From Algimonas arctica (GTDB lineage: Bacteria; Pseudomonadota; Alphaproteobacteria; Caulobacterales; Maricaulaceae): a stretch of 64,000 bases of DNA. The stretch lies in the NCBI RefSeq assembly GCF_014652695.1, contig NZ_BMZH01000001.1, positions 186,001 through 250,000 on the forward strand, read 5' to 3'. A program made the position numbers and the translations under genes. The notes below the pieces were generated by a model. That model made no database searches, was not told where the DNA came from, and saw only the letters and a list, made by a program, of their open reading frames with translations. Positions 43,065 to 56,013 of the stretch are shown piece by piece (within the stretch, counting starts at the first letter, position 1; the number at the start of each line of letters is the position of its first letter).

Positions 43065-44026
43065 CTCGTCATCGCTCGGTCCAACACCGCCGGATCAACA
43101 TTGCCGCCGGATAAAATTACCACCACGCGCTTATAGGAGTTCGGCAGTCGCCCCGTCACGACCGCCGCCATAGCGGCTGCGCCGCCGGGTTCCAACGTCA
43201 CATTCAGATGTAATTTGGCGAGCTTCATGGCGTAGAGGCAGTCTGCGTCCGTTACATCGAAAACATCCTTGAGTGACCGTGAATTGATCGGCCAGGTAAG
43301 GGTGCCTGGCAGGGGCGTCATGATCGCGTCACAGAGTGTCTCGGGCGGATTATCATTGATACTGCGCCGTTCACCCGCGCGCAGACTAATTTGGTGATCA
43401 TTATAGCCGACGGGTTCCGCGCCAAAAATATGTGTGTCGGGACTTTCTTTATTCATTGCGAGGCTAATCCCGGCACAGAGGCCGCCGCCGCCGAGACAGG
43501 TCACAAGGCCATCAAAGGCATATCCAGACCGCGCGATTTCTAAACCCATCGTGCCTTGCCCAGCAATAATGTAAGGGTCGTCATAGGATGGGACGATGGT
43601 GCGCCCATCACGCGCAGCGATACTGGCGGCAATGTTTTCGCGGCTCTCAGTCAGGCGGTCATAACTGACGACCGTTGCCCCATCACGAAGAACGCCCGAG
43701 ACTTTCACGGCTGGGGCATCGGTCGGCATGACGATGATGGCATTGATGCCGAGCTCTTTGGCGGCGCGAGCGACCCCTTGCGCGTGATTGCCGGAGGAGA
43801 ACGCGACGACCCCCGCGGCACGCTCAGCCTTATTCATTGCGGCCAAGCGATTGCGCGCACCGCGATATTTGAACGCGCCAACATGTTGCAAACACTCAGC
43901 CTTGAAATAAATTTCTGCGCCGGCAATCGCGTCAATGCTCGATGAATGGAGCAGTGGTGTTTTGACGGCGTGACCCTCCAAACGCTCTGCCGCCTTTATC
44001 ACATCCCTGTAAGTCGGTGCGCCCAT
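43061..44026 (-). CDS. Threonine/serine dehydratase-type PLP enzyme
   Basis: A 321-residue fold-type II PLP enzyme. The PLP lysine is Lys53 in GAFKYRGA, the phosphate loop is LGGGGLCAG, and SSGNHAQG binds the substrate. It lacks the C-terminal ACT-like regulatory domain of biosynthetic IlvA, so it is a catabolic threonine ammonia-lyase or serine racemase/dehydratase. With kbl and tdh nearby it gives a second way to break down threonine, to 2-oxobutyrate. GGAGAGC precedes the ATG. Confidence 0.88.
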   Translation of the reverse strand: MGAPTYRDVIKAAERLEGHAVKTPLLHSSSIDAIAGAEIYFKAECLQHVGAFKYRGARNRLAAMNKAERAAGVVAFSSGNHAQGVARAAKELGINAIIVMPTDAPAVKVSGVLRDGATVVSYDRLTESRENIAASIAARDGRTIVPSYDDPYIIAGQGTMGLEIARSGYAFDGLVTCLGGGGLCAGISLAMNKESPDTHIFGAEPVGYNDHQISLRAGERRSINDNPPETLCDAIMTPLPGTLTWPINSRSLKDVFDVTDADCLYAMKLAKLHLNVTLEPGGAAAMAAVVTGRLPNSYKRVVVILSGGNVDPAVLDRAMTS

Positions 44027-44107
44027 CTTGCTCTCCGTATTGACCGCCCCCCCCTTGTCTGAAAAGGACGGTCACAATCAACATAAACCGTAAACGGGGA
44101 AAAATAC

Positions 44108-45736
44108 ATGCTGGGACTTATGATGAGCCGCGAGCTCATGATTTCAGATCTGATCGAGCACGCTGCGACTGTGCATTCGAAACGCGAGATCATGTCGGTC
44201 AATGCAGACCTAACAGAACATCGTTATGGCTGGGCAGATTGCGCCGTACGGGTTCGTAGATTGGCGAATGCCTTGCTGGACGCAGGCGTCAAAACTGGTG
44301 ACCGTGTCGCGACGATCGCGTGGAATAATTATCGTCACATTGAAATCTACTATGCGGTCAGTTCTATCGGAGCCGTCGTTCACACCATCAACCCGCGTTT
44401 AAAACCCAATCAGATCGCTTGGATGGTCAATCATGCGGAAGATAAATTCGTCATGTTTGACACGACGTTCGGCCCCATCATTGAAGGAATTCATGGCTCA
44501 TGTCCCACTGTCGAACGTTGGGTTTGCCTGACGGACAAGGCCAGTTTGCCAGACTATAAAGCCCCGGTTGAAGACTATGAAAGCTTTATTGCGGATGCGT
44601 CAGAAACAATCGAATGGCCCCGCTTTGATGAAAACACAGCCTGTACGCTGTGTTACACGTCTGGCACAACGGGCGATCCCAAAGGTGTGCTTTATAGCCA
44701 CCGTTCAACGATTTTACACGCGATGGCAGGGTGTGCCACGGACGTTATTGGCGGCGGCGGTGCGGATACAATCCTCGGTGTTGTACCGATGTTTCATGTC
44801 TCGGCTTGGGGGCTTGTCTATTCGGCCGCGATGGTTGGTGCGAAGCTGGTCATGCCTGGCCCTGCGCTCGATGGCGCCAATCTGACTAAAGTGATCCTGC
44901 AAGAAGGTGTCACCCTGATGGCGGGCGTCCCAACGGTCTGGCTGGGGATTTACAATCACTGTAAAGCCGAAGGCATCAAGCTGCCGAAGGTTAATAAGGC
45001 GCTGGTCGGTGGATCAGCCCTGCCTGAGAGCTTGTTGCGGGCTTATGAACTCGAACTCGGCATTCCGATGCAACAAGGGTGGGGAATGACGGAAACGTCG
45101 CCGCTGGGATCGACCTATGCGCCGCATCCGGACACGGATTTGTCAGATTATGAAGCGACTGTGCCGCACAAACTGCTCGCAGGTCGGCGTATCTACGGCG
45201 TTGAAATGCGTATCGTCGATGATGAGGGTAATATCCTGCCGCAAGACGGTGTCGCCACAGGCCACCTGCATGTGCGCGGACCCTGGGTTGCGTCGGGTTA
45301 CTTCAAAGGGGCTGGCTCTGATGCGTTTACTGAAGATGGCTGGTTTGCCACAGGCGACGTCTCCGCCCTTCATCCCGAAGGCTATATGGAAATCACCGAC
45401 CGCTCTAAAGACGTGATCAAGTCTGGCGGGGAGTGGGTATCATCCATCGAGATTGAAAACGCTGCGTCGGATCACCCTGACGTTGCGATGGCCGCTTGTA
45501 TCGGTGTGCGTCACGAAAAGTGGCAAGAACGCCCGATGCTGATCGTCCAACCTGTGCCGGGTAAAACGCCCGATAAGGACGAAATCAAGGCCTGTATCGC
45601 CAAAAAATGTGCGAAATGGTGGATGCCCGATGCGATCGTCTTCCAAGACGAACTCCCAATCGGGGCTACCGGCAAGATCCTGAAACGCGAACTCAAAGTT
45701 CAGTACAAAGACTTTGATTTGGAGGGGGAAGACTAA
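44108..45736 (+). CDS. Medium/long-chain acyl-CoA synthetase (AlkK-like)
   Basis: A 542-residue AMP-forming ligase. The N-terminus MLGLMM and SDLIEHAA resembles AlkK and related fatty-acid ligases. YTSGTTGDPKG is the phosphate loop, GWGMTE the adenine motif, and IGATGKILKRELK holds the catalytic lysine. It activates fatty acids for beta-oxidation. GGGGAA precedes the ATG. It shares a 4-bp stop overlap with the convergent MFS gene and is separate from the catabolic block at 1-11 kb. Confidence 0.92.
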   Translation: MLGLMMSRELMISDLIEHAATVHSKREIMSVNADLTEHRYGWADCAVRVRRLANALLDAGVKTGDRVATIAWNNYRHIEIYYAVSSIGAVVHTINPRLKPNQIAWMVNHAEDKFVMFDTTFGPIIEGIHGSCPTVERWVCLTDKASLPDYKAPVEDYESFIADASETIEWPRFDENTACTLCYTSGTTGDPKGVLYSHRSTILHAMAGCATDVIGGGGADTILGVVPMFHVSAWGLVYSAAMVGAKLVMPGPALDGANLTKVILQEGVTLMAGVPTVWLGIYNHCKAEGIKLPKVNKALVGGSALPESLLRAYELELGIPMQQGWGMTETSPLGSTYAPHPDTDLSDYEATVPHKLLAGRRIYGVEMRIVDDEGNILPQDGVATGHLHVRGPWVASGYFKGAGSDAFTEDGWFATGDVSALHPEGYMEITDRSKDVIKSGGEWVSSIEIENAASDHPDVAMAACIGVRHEKWQERPMLIVQPVPGKTPDKDEIKACIAKKCAKWWMPDAIVFQDELPIGATGKILKRELKVQYKDFDLEGED

Positions 45737-46974
45737 GCTTTCCCCGCACCAATCTCGAATAATTTCCCTCGTTCGGTAATCAGTATGATGCCGAGCGAGG
45801 TAAATCCGAGACAGACATACCCGATCAAAAGCGGAATAACTGTGCCATTAAACTGCTGCGCGATGGTGAGGCCGAGCAGGCTTGCCCCGGTCGAAGTGAA
45901 GAAGCCGTAGACGGCGTTGGCGGTCCCGGCGATGTCGCCCATAGGTTCTAAAGCCAATGAGGCAAAGTTCGCGCCGATCATACCGAAACAAGCAAAGCTG
46001 ACGATAAATAGACCGTAGAAAACCCAAAAGCTTTCACCGATAAAATACATGTAAGCGAGGTTTAGTGCGCTCGATGCAATGAAAAGCAAAACCATAGTAT
46101 GGCTGATTCTGCGCATACCAAGCCGCTCAACGACCCGACTGTTGAGATAGTTCATTACCGCCAGACCGCCAGCAATACCCGCAAAATAGGCCCAGAACAT
46201 GTCGCCTCGGTTGAACACCTCGTCGAAAACCTGCTCACTCGCCGCGATGAACGCGAATAGCGAGCCAAAAATCACGCCTGACGCGCACATGTAGCCAAAA
46301 CTAATGCGGTGACTGAGGACGCGTTTGAAGCCGCCCACGATTGACGTAAGGCTAATCGGACGCGCTTCTTGCATCGTTGGCGGTAGACGAAAGCCCGTCC
46401 AGATGAAGACGAGTGTCGCAAACACGCCCAAAACGCCAAAGGTCCATGACCACCCGAGGGTCGAGATGATCAACGTCCCGAAACCGGGGGCTAAAATAGG
46501 CACGATCATAAAGACGGTGAAAACAAGGCTCATAATGCGCGCCATCGAGCGACCTGAAGAGACGTCGCGAATAATCGCGCCCGCGCTGACTCGTGTGCCG
46601 GAGCAGGCAATACCTTGGCAGAGGCGGAAGAATAAAAGGGTCTCAAAGTTGGGCGCAAACATGCAGGCCATAGCGAAGACGGCATAGCCAATCAGTGAGA
46701 TTTGTAGCAGAATTTTGCGCCCAAAGCGGTCGGCGATCGGCCCCCAAATCAGCTGCGGAAACCCGAAACCTAAAACGAAACTGATGACAATCCACTGTTG
46801 GCTGTTCGGATTTGAGACTTCGTAAAATGTCCCGATTTGTTCGAGCGCAGGCAACATAATGTCGATGCCAAGCGCCTGAAGCCCGAAAATCATCGCCATC
46901 ATGGCGACAAACTCACGGTGGCTAATGGAGAGCTTTAACCCGTCAGGGTTTGATTTTTGGACGGATGTAGACAT
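45733..46974 (-). CDS. MFS transporter, Bcr/CflA drug-resistance type
   Basis: A 413-residue protein with 12 predicted helices. GIDIMLPALEQIGTFYEV and GPIADRFGRK are the helix 1 and loop 2-3 motifs of the DHA1 Bcr/CflA group; RVSAGAIIRDV in helix 4 is also typical. It probably exports drugs or small metabolites by proton antiport. It is divergent from ftsZ, in the place where ftsQ-ftsA would normally be found upstream. The ribosome site is weak. Confidence 0.87.
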   Translation of the reverse strand: MSTSVQKSNPDGLKLSISHREFVAMMAMIFGLQALGIDIMLPALEQIGTFYEVSNPNSQQWIVISFVLGFGFPQLIWGPIADRFGRKILLQISLIGYAVFAMACMFAPNFETLLFFRLCQGIACSGTRVSAGAIIRDVSSGRSMARIMSLVFTVFMIVPILAPGFGTLIISTLGWSWTFGVLGVFATLVFIWTGFRLPPTMQEARPISLTSIVGGFKRVLSHRISFGYMCASGVIFGSLFAFIAASEQVFDEVFNRGDMFWAYFAGIAGGLAVMNYLNSRVVERLGMRRISHTMVLLFIASSALNLAYMYFIGESFWVFYGLFIVSFACFGMIGANFASLALEPMGDIAGTANAVYGFFTSTGASLLGLTIAQQFNGTVIPLLIGYVCLGFTSLGIILITERGKLFEIGAGKA

Positions 46975-47142
46975 TTATCGGGGTTAGGCCTGCACGGCAG
47001 CGCACGCAATCCGAAATGAGTCATATCACGAGGGTGTCAGGCTTGCAGAAATGCAGGCCCTGAATGCACTGTCAGCGATGGTTCTGAACAGAAGTTTGCA
47101 ATGTCTAAACGCCCCATTAATCATTTTCCCGCACGAAGTCCC
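46975..47142. promoter_or_regulatory. Divergent MFS/ftsZ control region
   Basis: No gene is seen in this stretch. GGCCTGCA (46987-46994) recurs inverted as TGCAGGCC (47052-47059), 57 bases apart. The ftsZ promoter must lie in the 203-base gap, since ftsZ is cut off from its usual upstream operon. No clear -35/-10 pair is seen. Confidence 0.35.
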
Positions 47143-47157
47143 TTAACCGCTCATTGA
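47143..47157 (+). promoter_or_regulatory. Candidate CtrA box upstream of ftsZ
   Basis: TTAA at 47143-47146, seven bases, then TTGA at 47154-47157: seven of eight matches to TTAA-N7-TTAA. It ends 20 bases before the ftsZ ATG. A GANTC methylation-type site (GATTC, 47172-47176) lies just before the start codon. In Caulobacter CtrA represses ftsZ and CcrM methylation at GANTC supports its expression. Chance one-mismatch boxes are frequent, so location is the argument. Confidence 0.4.
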
Positions 47158-47177
47158 CCATATCCAGGTGCGATTCG

Positions 47178-48641
47178 ATGCCCATAAATTTTAAAATGCC
47201 CGCTGCTACTGAACTTAAACCACGGATCGTCGTCATCGGCGTCGGCGGGGCTGGCGGAAACGCCGTCAATAATATGATCGACGCTGGATTGGACGGTGTT
47301 GAATTTGTTGTCGCAAATACAGACGCGCAAGCGCTGTCGCTGTCACGTGCTGATCGACGGGTTCAGATGGGCTCAGGAATTACCCAAGGTCTAGGCGCGG
47401 GCATGCGGCCAGAAATAGGCGAGCAATCGGCTGAAGAAAGCCTTGACGAAATTTTGCAACATATTGAGGGCGCGCATATGCTCTTTGTTGCGGCCGGTAT
47501 GGGCGGCGGAACAGGGACGGGCGCGGCCCCTGTGATCGCACGGGCTGCTCGTGACCGTGGTATTCTAACGGTTGGTATTGTCACAAAGCCGTTCATGTTC
47601 GAAGGCTCACGCCGGATGAAATTGGCAGAGCAGGGGATCGAAAACCTCTACGCGTCAGTCGATACAATGATCACAATCCCGAACCAAAATCTGTTCCGGG
47701 TCGCCACAGAACGCACCACAATGGCGGATGCGTTCCAGCTGGCAGATGAAGTTCTCTATTCCGGTGTTCGCGGCGTAACAGACTTGATGGTCGTGCCGGG
47801 TCTCATCAACCTCGACTTTAATGACGTCCGCACAGTTATGGACGAAATGGGCAAAGCGATGATGGGGACAGGCGAAGCCACGGGTGAATCCCGTGCCGTA
47901 GAAGCCGCACAAAAAGCCATCAATAATCCACTGCTTGACGATGTGTCATTAGCGGGCGCCAAAGGTGTGCTAATCAATATCACGGGCGGTCATGACCTCA
48001 CCCTTTTCGAAGTCCACGAAGCCGCTGAAATGATCCGCGGAGAAGTTGACGAAGATGCCAATATTATTGTTGGATCTGCCCTCGATCCCGCTCTGGACGG
48101 CGTTGTTCGCGTTTCCGTTGTCGCGACGGGCGTTGATGCTGTTTCACGGACAGAGAGACCTGGTCGATTTGCAGAGCCCGCTGAAGTTGTTCAGGCGCCC
48201 ACTGCCGCGCCTGTGGTTGAACTTGGTGTTCATGAGAAGGCCGAGGCGGAAGCCCGTGCCGCCTACGCTGATTATGGTTTTCAAGACGAAGACGCTGTCC
48301 AAGCACAGCCTGTCGCTGTGAACGGACCGCCCCCCTTTGAGGCCCGTGCGGAGACGGCTTATCCGCCTCGCGTTCAAGGTGGACGGGCTCAAGCAAGCGT
48401 CGCTGAGGTCGCTGCGCCGGTCGCGCCAGTGGCCCCTGTTGCACCAATCCCCGTTCCTGAGACGCCAGCGGCCGCATCAATCCGTCGTCCTTTTGGGCTT
48501 TGGGGGCGTAAACCGCGCCGCACAATGGCAACAACTGAGCCGACTATGGCGAAACCTGTGACCGACTCGGGCGACTTATTTGGCGGCGATGTGGACGATG
48601 AGTTGGAAATTCCAAGCTTTCTGCGGCTCCAAAACCGATAA
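47178..48641 (+). CDS. ftsZ: Cell division GTPase FtsZ
   Basis: A 487-residue tubulin homologue. The N-terminal [21 protein letters not shown] signature [10 protein letters not shown] (from residue 109) and T7-loop [11 protein letters not shown] are intact. A long Ala/Pro/Val-rich linker (about 325-465) leads to the C-terminal peptide [10 protein letters not shown] that binds FtsA, ZipA-like or FzlC partners. The start at 47178 (MPINFK) fits relatives; a TTG 8 codons earlier overlaps the CtrA-like box and is unlikely. It is followed by lpxC as in other alphaproteobacteria, but ftsQ and ftsA are not upstream. Confidence 0.97.
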   Translation: MPINFKMPAATELKPRIVVIGVGGAGGNAVNNMIDAGLDGVEFVVANTDAQALSLSRADRRVQMGSGITQGLGAGMRPEIGEQSAEESLDEILQHIEGAHMLFVAAGMGGGTGTGAAPVIARAARDRGILTVGIVTKPFMFEGSRRMKLAEQGIENLYASVDTMITIPNQNLFRVATERTTMADAFQLADEVLYSGVRGVTDLMVVPGLINLDFNDVRTVMDEMGKAMMGTGEATGESRAVEAAQKAINNPLLDDVSLAGAKGVLINITGGHDLTLFEVHEAAEMIRGEVDEDANIIVGSALDPALDGVVRVSVVATGVDAVSRTERPGRFAEPAEVVQAPTAAPVVELGVHEKAEAEARAAYADYGFQDEDAVQAQPVAVNGPPPFEARAETAYPPRVQGGRAQASVAEVAAPVAPVAPVAPIPVPETPAAASIRRPFGLWGRKPRRTMATTEPTMAKPVTDSGDLFGGDVDDELEIPSFLRLQNR

Positions 48642-48653
48642 ATTCTAGCAGAT

Positions 48654-48741
48654 CGCGAGTTGCGTTTGTCGAACTCGCGCGAGACAAGAAAACCTCATAG
48701 AATCAAGGCGAACGGTCCGTAACATAGCGTCACGGACCGTT
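48654..48741 (+). terminator. Two tandem hairpins between ftsZ and lpxC
   Basis: First hairpin: CGCGAGTT (48654-48661) with AACTCGCG (48672-48679), 10-base loop. Second: AACGGTCCGT (48711-48720) with ACGGACCGTT (48732-48741), 11-base loop. Both have perfect stems and no U-tract follows. They could end or attenuate ftsZ transcription, protect the mRNA 3' end, or act on lpxC expression 47 bases further on. Confidence 0.5.
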
Positions 48742-48788
48742 GCTTGTTGAGGCGTCCTATAGCTCCTAAAAAATGATCAAGGAGCGCA

Positions 48789-49739
48789 ATGGCCAACGTT
48801 AGACGACAATCCACTTTAAGAGCCCCTGCCGTCTGCGCGGGGATTTCTTTGCATGGCGGTCGTCAAACGCGCCTCGTGATGAATCCTGCTGCGCCGAACA
48901 CGGGGCTCGTCTTTCGTCGGTCCGATATTAAAGATCGCTATAATCTCATTCCTGTACAGCCAGAATTGGTGACGGGTGTTCAGAATTGTACGACAATTTC
49001 CAACGCGGCGAACGTCACGGTCTCAACTATCGAACATTTGCTGGCCGCTTTGTGCGCCGCTGGCGTGGACAACCTTCTCATAGATCTGGATGGGCCAGAA
49101 TTGCCGGCGTTAGATGGATCGGCAGAACCCTTTTTGAAACTCATTGAACAAGTCGGTTTATATCGTCAGGCGGCGCCTCGCCGTTATATTCGGGTTCTCA
49201 AAACCGTCGAAATTTCGGCTGGGGATGCGAGCGCTAAGGTTGAGCCTTGCGAACGATTCGAGCTCGACGTCACTATTGATTTTGATGACGCGGCGATTGG
49301 CCGTCAACGGTTGCAGATCGTGCCGGATGTGCGCGCTTTCCGAGATCGTTTAGCCTCGGCACGGACTTTTGCGCGCAAACATGAAGTCGCGGCCCTGCAA
49401 GAGGCAGGTCTGTCCAAGGGTGGCTCGTTCGATAACGCCATTTTGGTTGATGGCGATGAGGTTTTGAACCCCGGCGGACTTCGCTTTGATGATGAATTTG
49501 TCCGGCACAAAGCTTTGGACTTGATGGGGGATATGTATTTAGGCGGCCCCATTCTCGGTCGTGTGACGACGAATAAGTCGGGTCACGGACTAAACCATGA
49601 CCTGTTAACTAAAATCTTCGCAACAAAAGACGCTTGGGAGTTTGCTGTTTTACCCGGTGCTCGGGCCTTAATCGCAGTGGTGGGTGAGAAAAATCGACCT
49701 AATTTGATGCCGCGTCCTGCGATTGCCGTATCAGCTTAA
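48789..49739 (+). CDS. lpxC: UDP-3-O-acyl-N-acetylglucosamine deacetylase LpxC
   Basis: A 316-residue zinc deacetylase, the committed step of lipid A synthesis. Zinc ligand His83 is in STIEHLLAAL; the second His and Asp are in RHKALDLMGD; SGHGLNH near the C-terminus holds the catalytic His. AAGGAG precedes the ATG. The 49-base run between the last ftsZ hairpin and this start may hold its own promoter. Its presence indicates a lipopolysaccharide-bearing outer membrane. Confidence 0.97.
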   Translation: MANVRRQSTLRAPAVCAGISLHGGRQTRLVMNPAAPNTGLVFRRSDIKDRYNLIPVQPELVTGVQNCTTISNAANVTVSTIEHLLAALCAAGVDNLLIDLDGPELPALDGSAEPFLKLIEQVGLYRQAAPRRYIRVLKTVEISAGDASAKVEPCERFELDVTIDFDDAAIGRQRLQIVPDVRAFRDRLASARTFARKHEVAALQEAGLSKGGSFDNAILVDGDEVLNPGGLRFDDEFVRHKALDLMGDMYLGGPILGRVTTNKSGHGLNHDLLTKIFATKDAWEFAVLPGARALIAVVGEKNRPNLMPRPAIAVSA

Positions 49740-49812
49740 GATATTCTCACTTTCACGCGATGGCTACGGGCGCTATGGCCCCTATAACACGCTGTGTGCT
49801 GACGGGATTCCA

Positions 49813-50661
49813 ATGACCTCGATTTTTGCCAGAAGCGCTTTAGCGCTGTCGGCCATCTTTATTCTTACCGCCTGCTCAACCTTGGGCATTGGTGGAGACC
49901 GCAAAGAGAAGCTCGCCTATATCGAGCGTCCGGCGGAGCTTATCTACAATGGGGCGATTGAACGTCTCGAAAAAGGCCGTTGGGACGAAGCGAAACTGTT
50001 CTTCGAAGAAGTTGAACGTCAGCACCCGTTCTCGGAATGGGCGCGTCGGGCCCTCCTCATGAGTGCTTACGCCTCCTACCGCTCAGCGGACTATGAAGAA
50101 AGCGTCGTCACCGCGCAGCGTTATATCGGTTTGCACCCTGGTTCTGAATCGACGCCCTATGCGTATTATCTGATCGCGATCAATTATTACGATCAAATTT
50201 ATGATGTCGGCCGGGATCAGCAAACGACTGTGAACGCTGAATCATCGTTGCAACAAGTCATCCGCCGCTATCCTGAATCTGATTACGCCCGTGATTCACG
50301 GTTGAAACTCGAACTGACAGAGGATCACCTCGCCGGGAAAGAAATGTCGATTGGGCGCTTCTACTTGAAACAGAATCAGCCTTTGGCCGCGATCATCCGG
50401 TTCAAAAACGTTGTGCGTGAGTATGATACGACGTCGCAGGTCGAAGAGGCGATGCACCGAATGGTTGAGGCCTATGTGACGCTCGGCGTTATCGGTGAGG
50501 CTAAGAAGGTCGGTTCCGTTCTTGGGTATAATTACCCCGCGAGTGCGTGGTACAAAAATTCTTATGATTTGCTCGCCGAATACGGCGTTAATCTGGATGA
50601 TGAAATTGCCAAACCGGGCAAGCGAGGCTATTTCGAAAGGCTCAAAGAGCGCCTTTTCTAG
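49813..50661 (+). CDS. bamD: Outer-membrane assembly lipoprotein BamD
   Basis: A 282-residue lipoprotein with lipobox LTAC (Cys21) and five TPR-like repeats (NGAIERLEKGRWDEAKLFFEE begins the first block at about residue 48). It is the essential lipoprotein of the BAM complex that inserts beta-barrels such as the TonB-dependent receptor above. ATG at 49813 gives the signal peptide; the in-frame open region back to 49723 overlaps the lpxC end and is not signal-like. The ribosome site (GGGA) is weak. Confidence 0.95.
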   Translation: MTSIFARSALALSAIFILTACSTLGIGGDRKEKLAYIERPAELIYNGAIERLEKGRWDEAKLFFEEVERQHPFSEWARRALLMSAYASYRSADYEESVVTAQRYIGLHPGSESTPYAYYLIAINYYDQIYDVGRDQQTTVNAESSLQQVIRRYPESDYARDSRLKLELTEDHLAGKEMSIGRFYLKQNQPLAAIIRFKNVVREYDTTSQVEEAMHRMVEAYVTLGVIGEAKKVGSVLGYNYPASAWYKNSYDLLAEYGVNLDDEIAKPGKRGYFERLKERLF

Positions 50662-50688
50662 GTCGCCGTCTTTGGGGGAGCCAGTTTA

Positions 50689-55011
<4,323 letters not shown>

Positions 55012-55025
55012 GGTATTTTGCCTCA

Positions 55026-56009
55026 ATGTCGCAACAGCGTTCATACGGACTATCGCATACGGATCAACGCGGTGGTTTCATTGACTTGAATGAGCCAGAC
55101 GCGCAATCTGTCATTATGGGAGCCTCTGCGACATATCTACCCCGCGAAACCGTTCGATTGGTATCAAAGCGATCCGATCTATGGGGCGCGTGGCTAACAC
55201 TTCATGTCTGGGGCGTTGTCTTTGCGGCGTGGGCGATGGCGATCTTTTGGACCAATCCGTTGACAATTCTTCTCGCCATTTTGCTCGTCGGATCACGGCA
55301 GCACGGTATGGCGATCCTGATGCATGATGCCGCACATGGGGTGTTGTTCAAGACCAAAGCGATCAATGAATTTGTTGGCAAATGGATTCTCGGCGCGCCC
55401 TATGGCGGCGATATGCTCGCCTACCGCCACTACCACTTGAAACATCACCGCTACACACAGTCAGACGACGATCCGGATTTGCCACTGTCGGCCAAGTTTC
55501 CAACGACCAAAGCCAGCCTGCGGCGCAAGTTCATCCGCGACTTGACCGGACAAACATTCTTTCGTTTGCGCATGATTAGCCGAAGCGCGCAAAAAGAGCC
55601 GGGCATGGACGCGTTCGAAAAGACATCGCCATGGCCATCGCGGATCACCAATTTGATACTGTTCGCGGTCCTCGCCGCGCTCGGACATTGGTGGGTCTAT
55701 CCGGTCCTTTGGGTTTTGCCGCTGATGACATGGTTCTTGGCCGTGCTGCGCAACCGTAATATCGCCGAACATGCGCTGACGACGACGGACGGCAACGTTT
55801 TGACACAGGCACGGACTGTTCACGCCAATTGGGTCGCGCGGATTTTCCTCGCGCCTTATTGGGTTAACTATCACGTTGAACATCATGCCTATATGTTTGT
55901 GCCGTGCTGGCAGTTGCCGCGTCTGCACCGAGCGATGGTCGATCATCACGCCGACATGGAAATGCAGCCGAGCTACGCTCGCGTTCTGAAACTCGCTTCA
56001 GCAGGATAA
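55026..56009 (+). CDS. Fatty-acid desaturase family protein
   Basis: A 327-residue membrane di-iron enzyme. The three histidine boxes are HDAAH (residues 100-104), HLKHH (137-141) and HVEHH near residue 290. Two helix pairs flank them. It could desaturate fatty acids or hydroxylate a carotenoid or lipid; the family does not allow a finer call. The start is uncertain: ATG at 55026 has no ribosome site and abuts the divergent carbonic anhydrase, and ATG at 55116 (residue 31) is another option. It is followed 4 bases later by an M28 peptidase gene. Confidence 0.85.
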   Translation: MSQQRSYGLSHTDQRGGFIDLNEPDAQSVIMGASATYLPRETVRLVSKRSDLWGAWLTLHVWGVVFAAWAMAIFWTNPLTILLAILLVGSRQHGMAILMHDAAHGVLFKTKAINEFVGKWILGAPYGGDMLAYRHYHLKHHRYTQSDDDPDLPLSAKFPTTKASLRRKFIRDLTGQTFFRLRMISRSAQKEPGMDAFEKTSPWPSRITNLILFAVLAALGHWWVYPVLWVLPLMTWFLAVLRNRNIAEHALTTTDGNVLTQARTVHANWVARIFLAPYWVNYHVEHHAYMFVPCWQLPRLHRAMVDHHADMEMQPSYARVLKLASAG

Positions 56010-56013
56010 AACT

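Noticed and set aside
48064-48534. 156-codon Gln/Arg-rich frame opposite ftsZ
   Set aside because: Antisense to the Ala/Pro linker of FtsZ; composition is a codon-shadow artefact.
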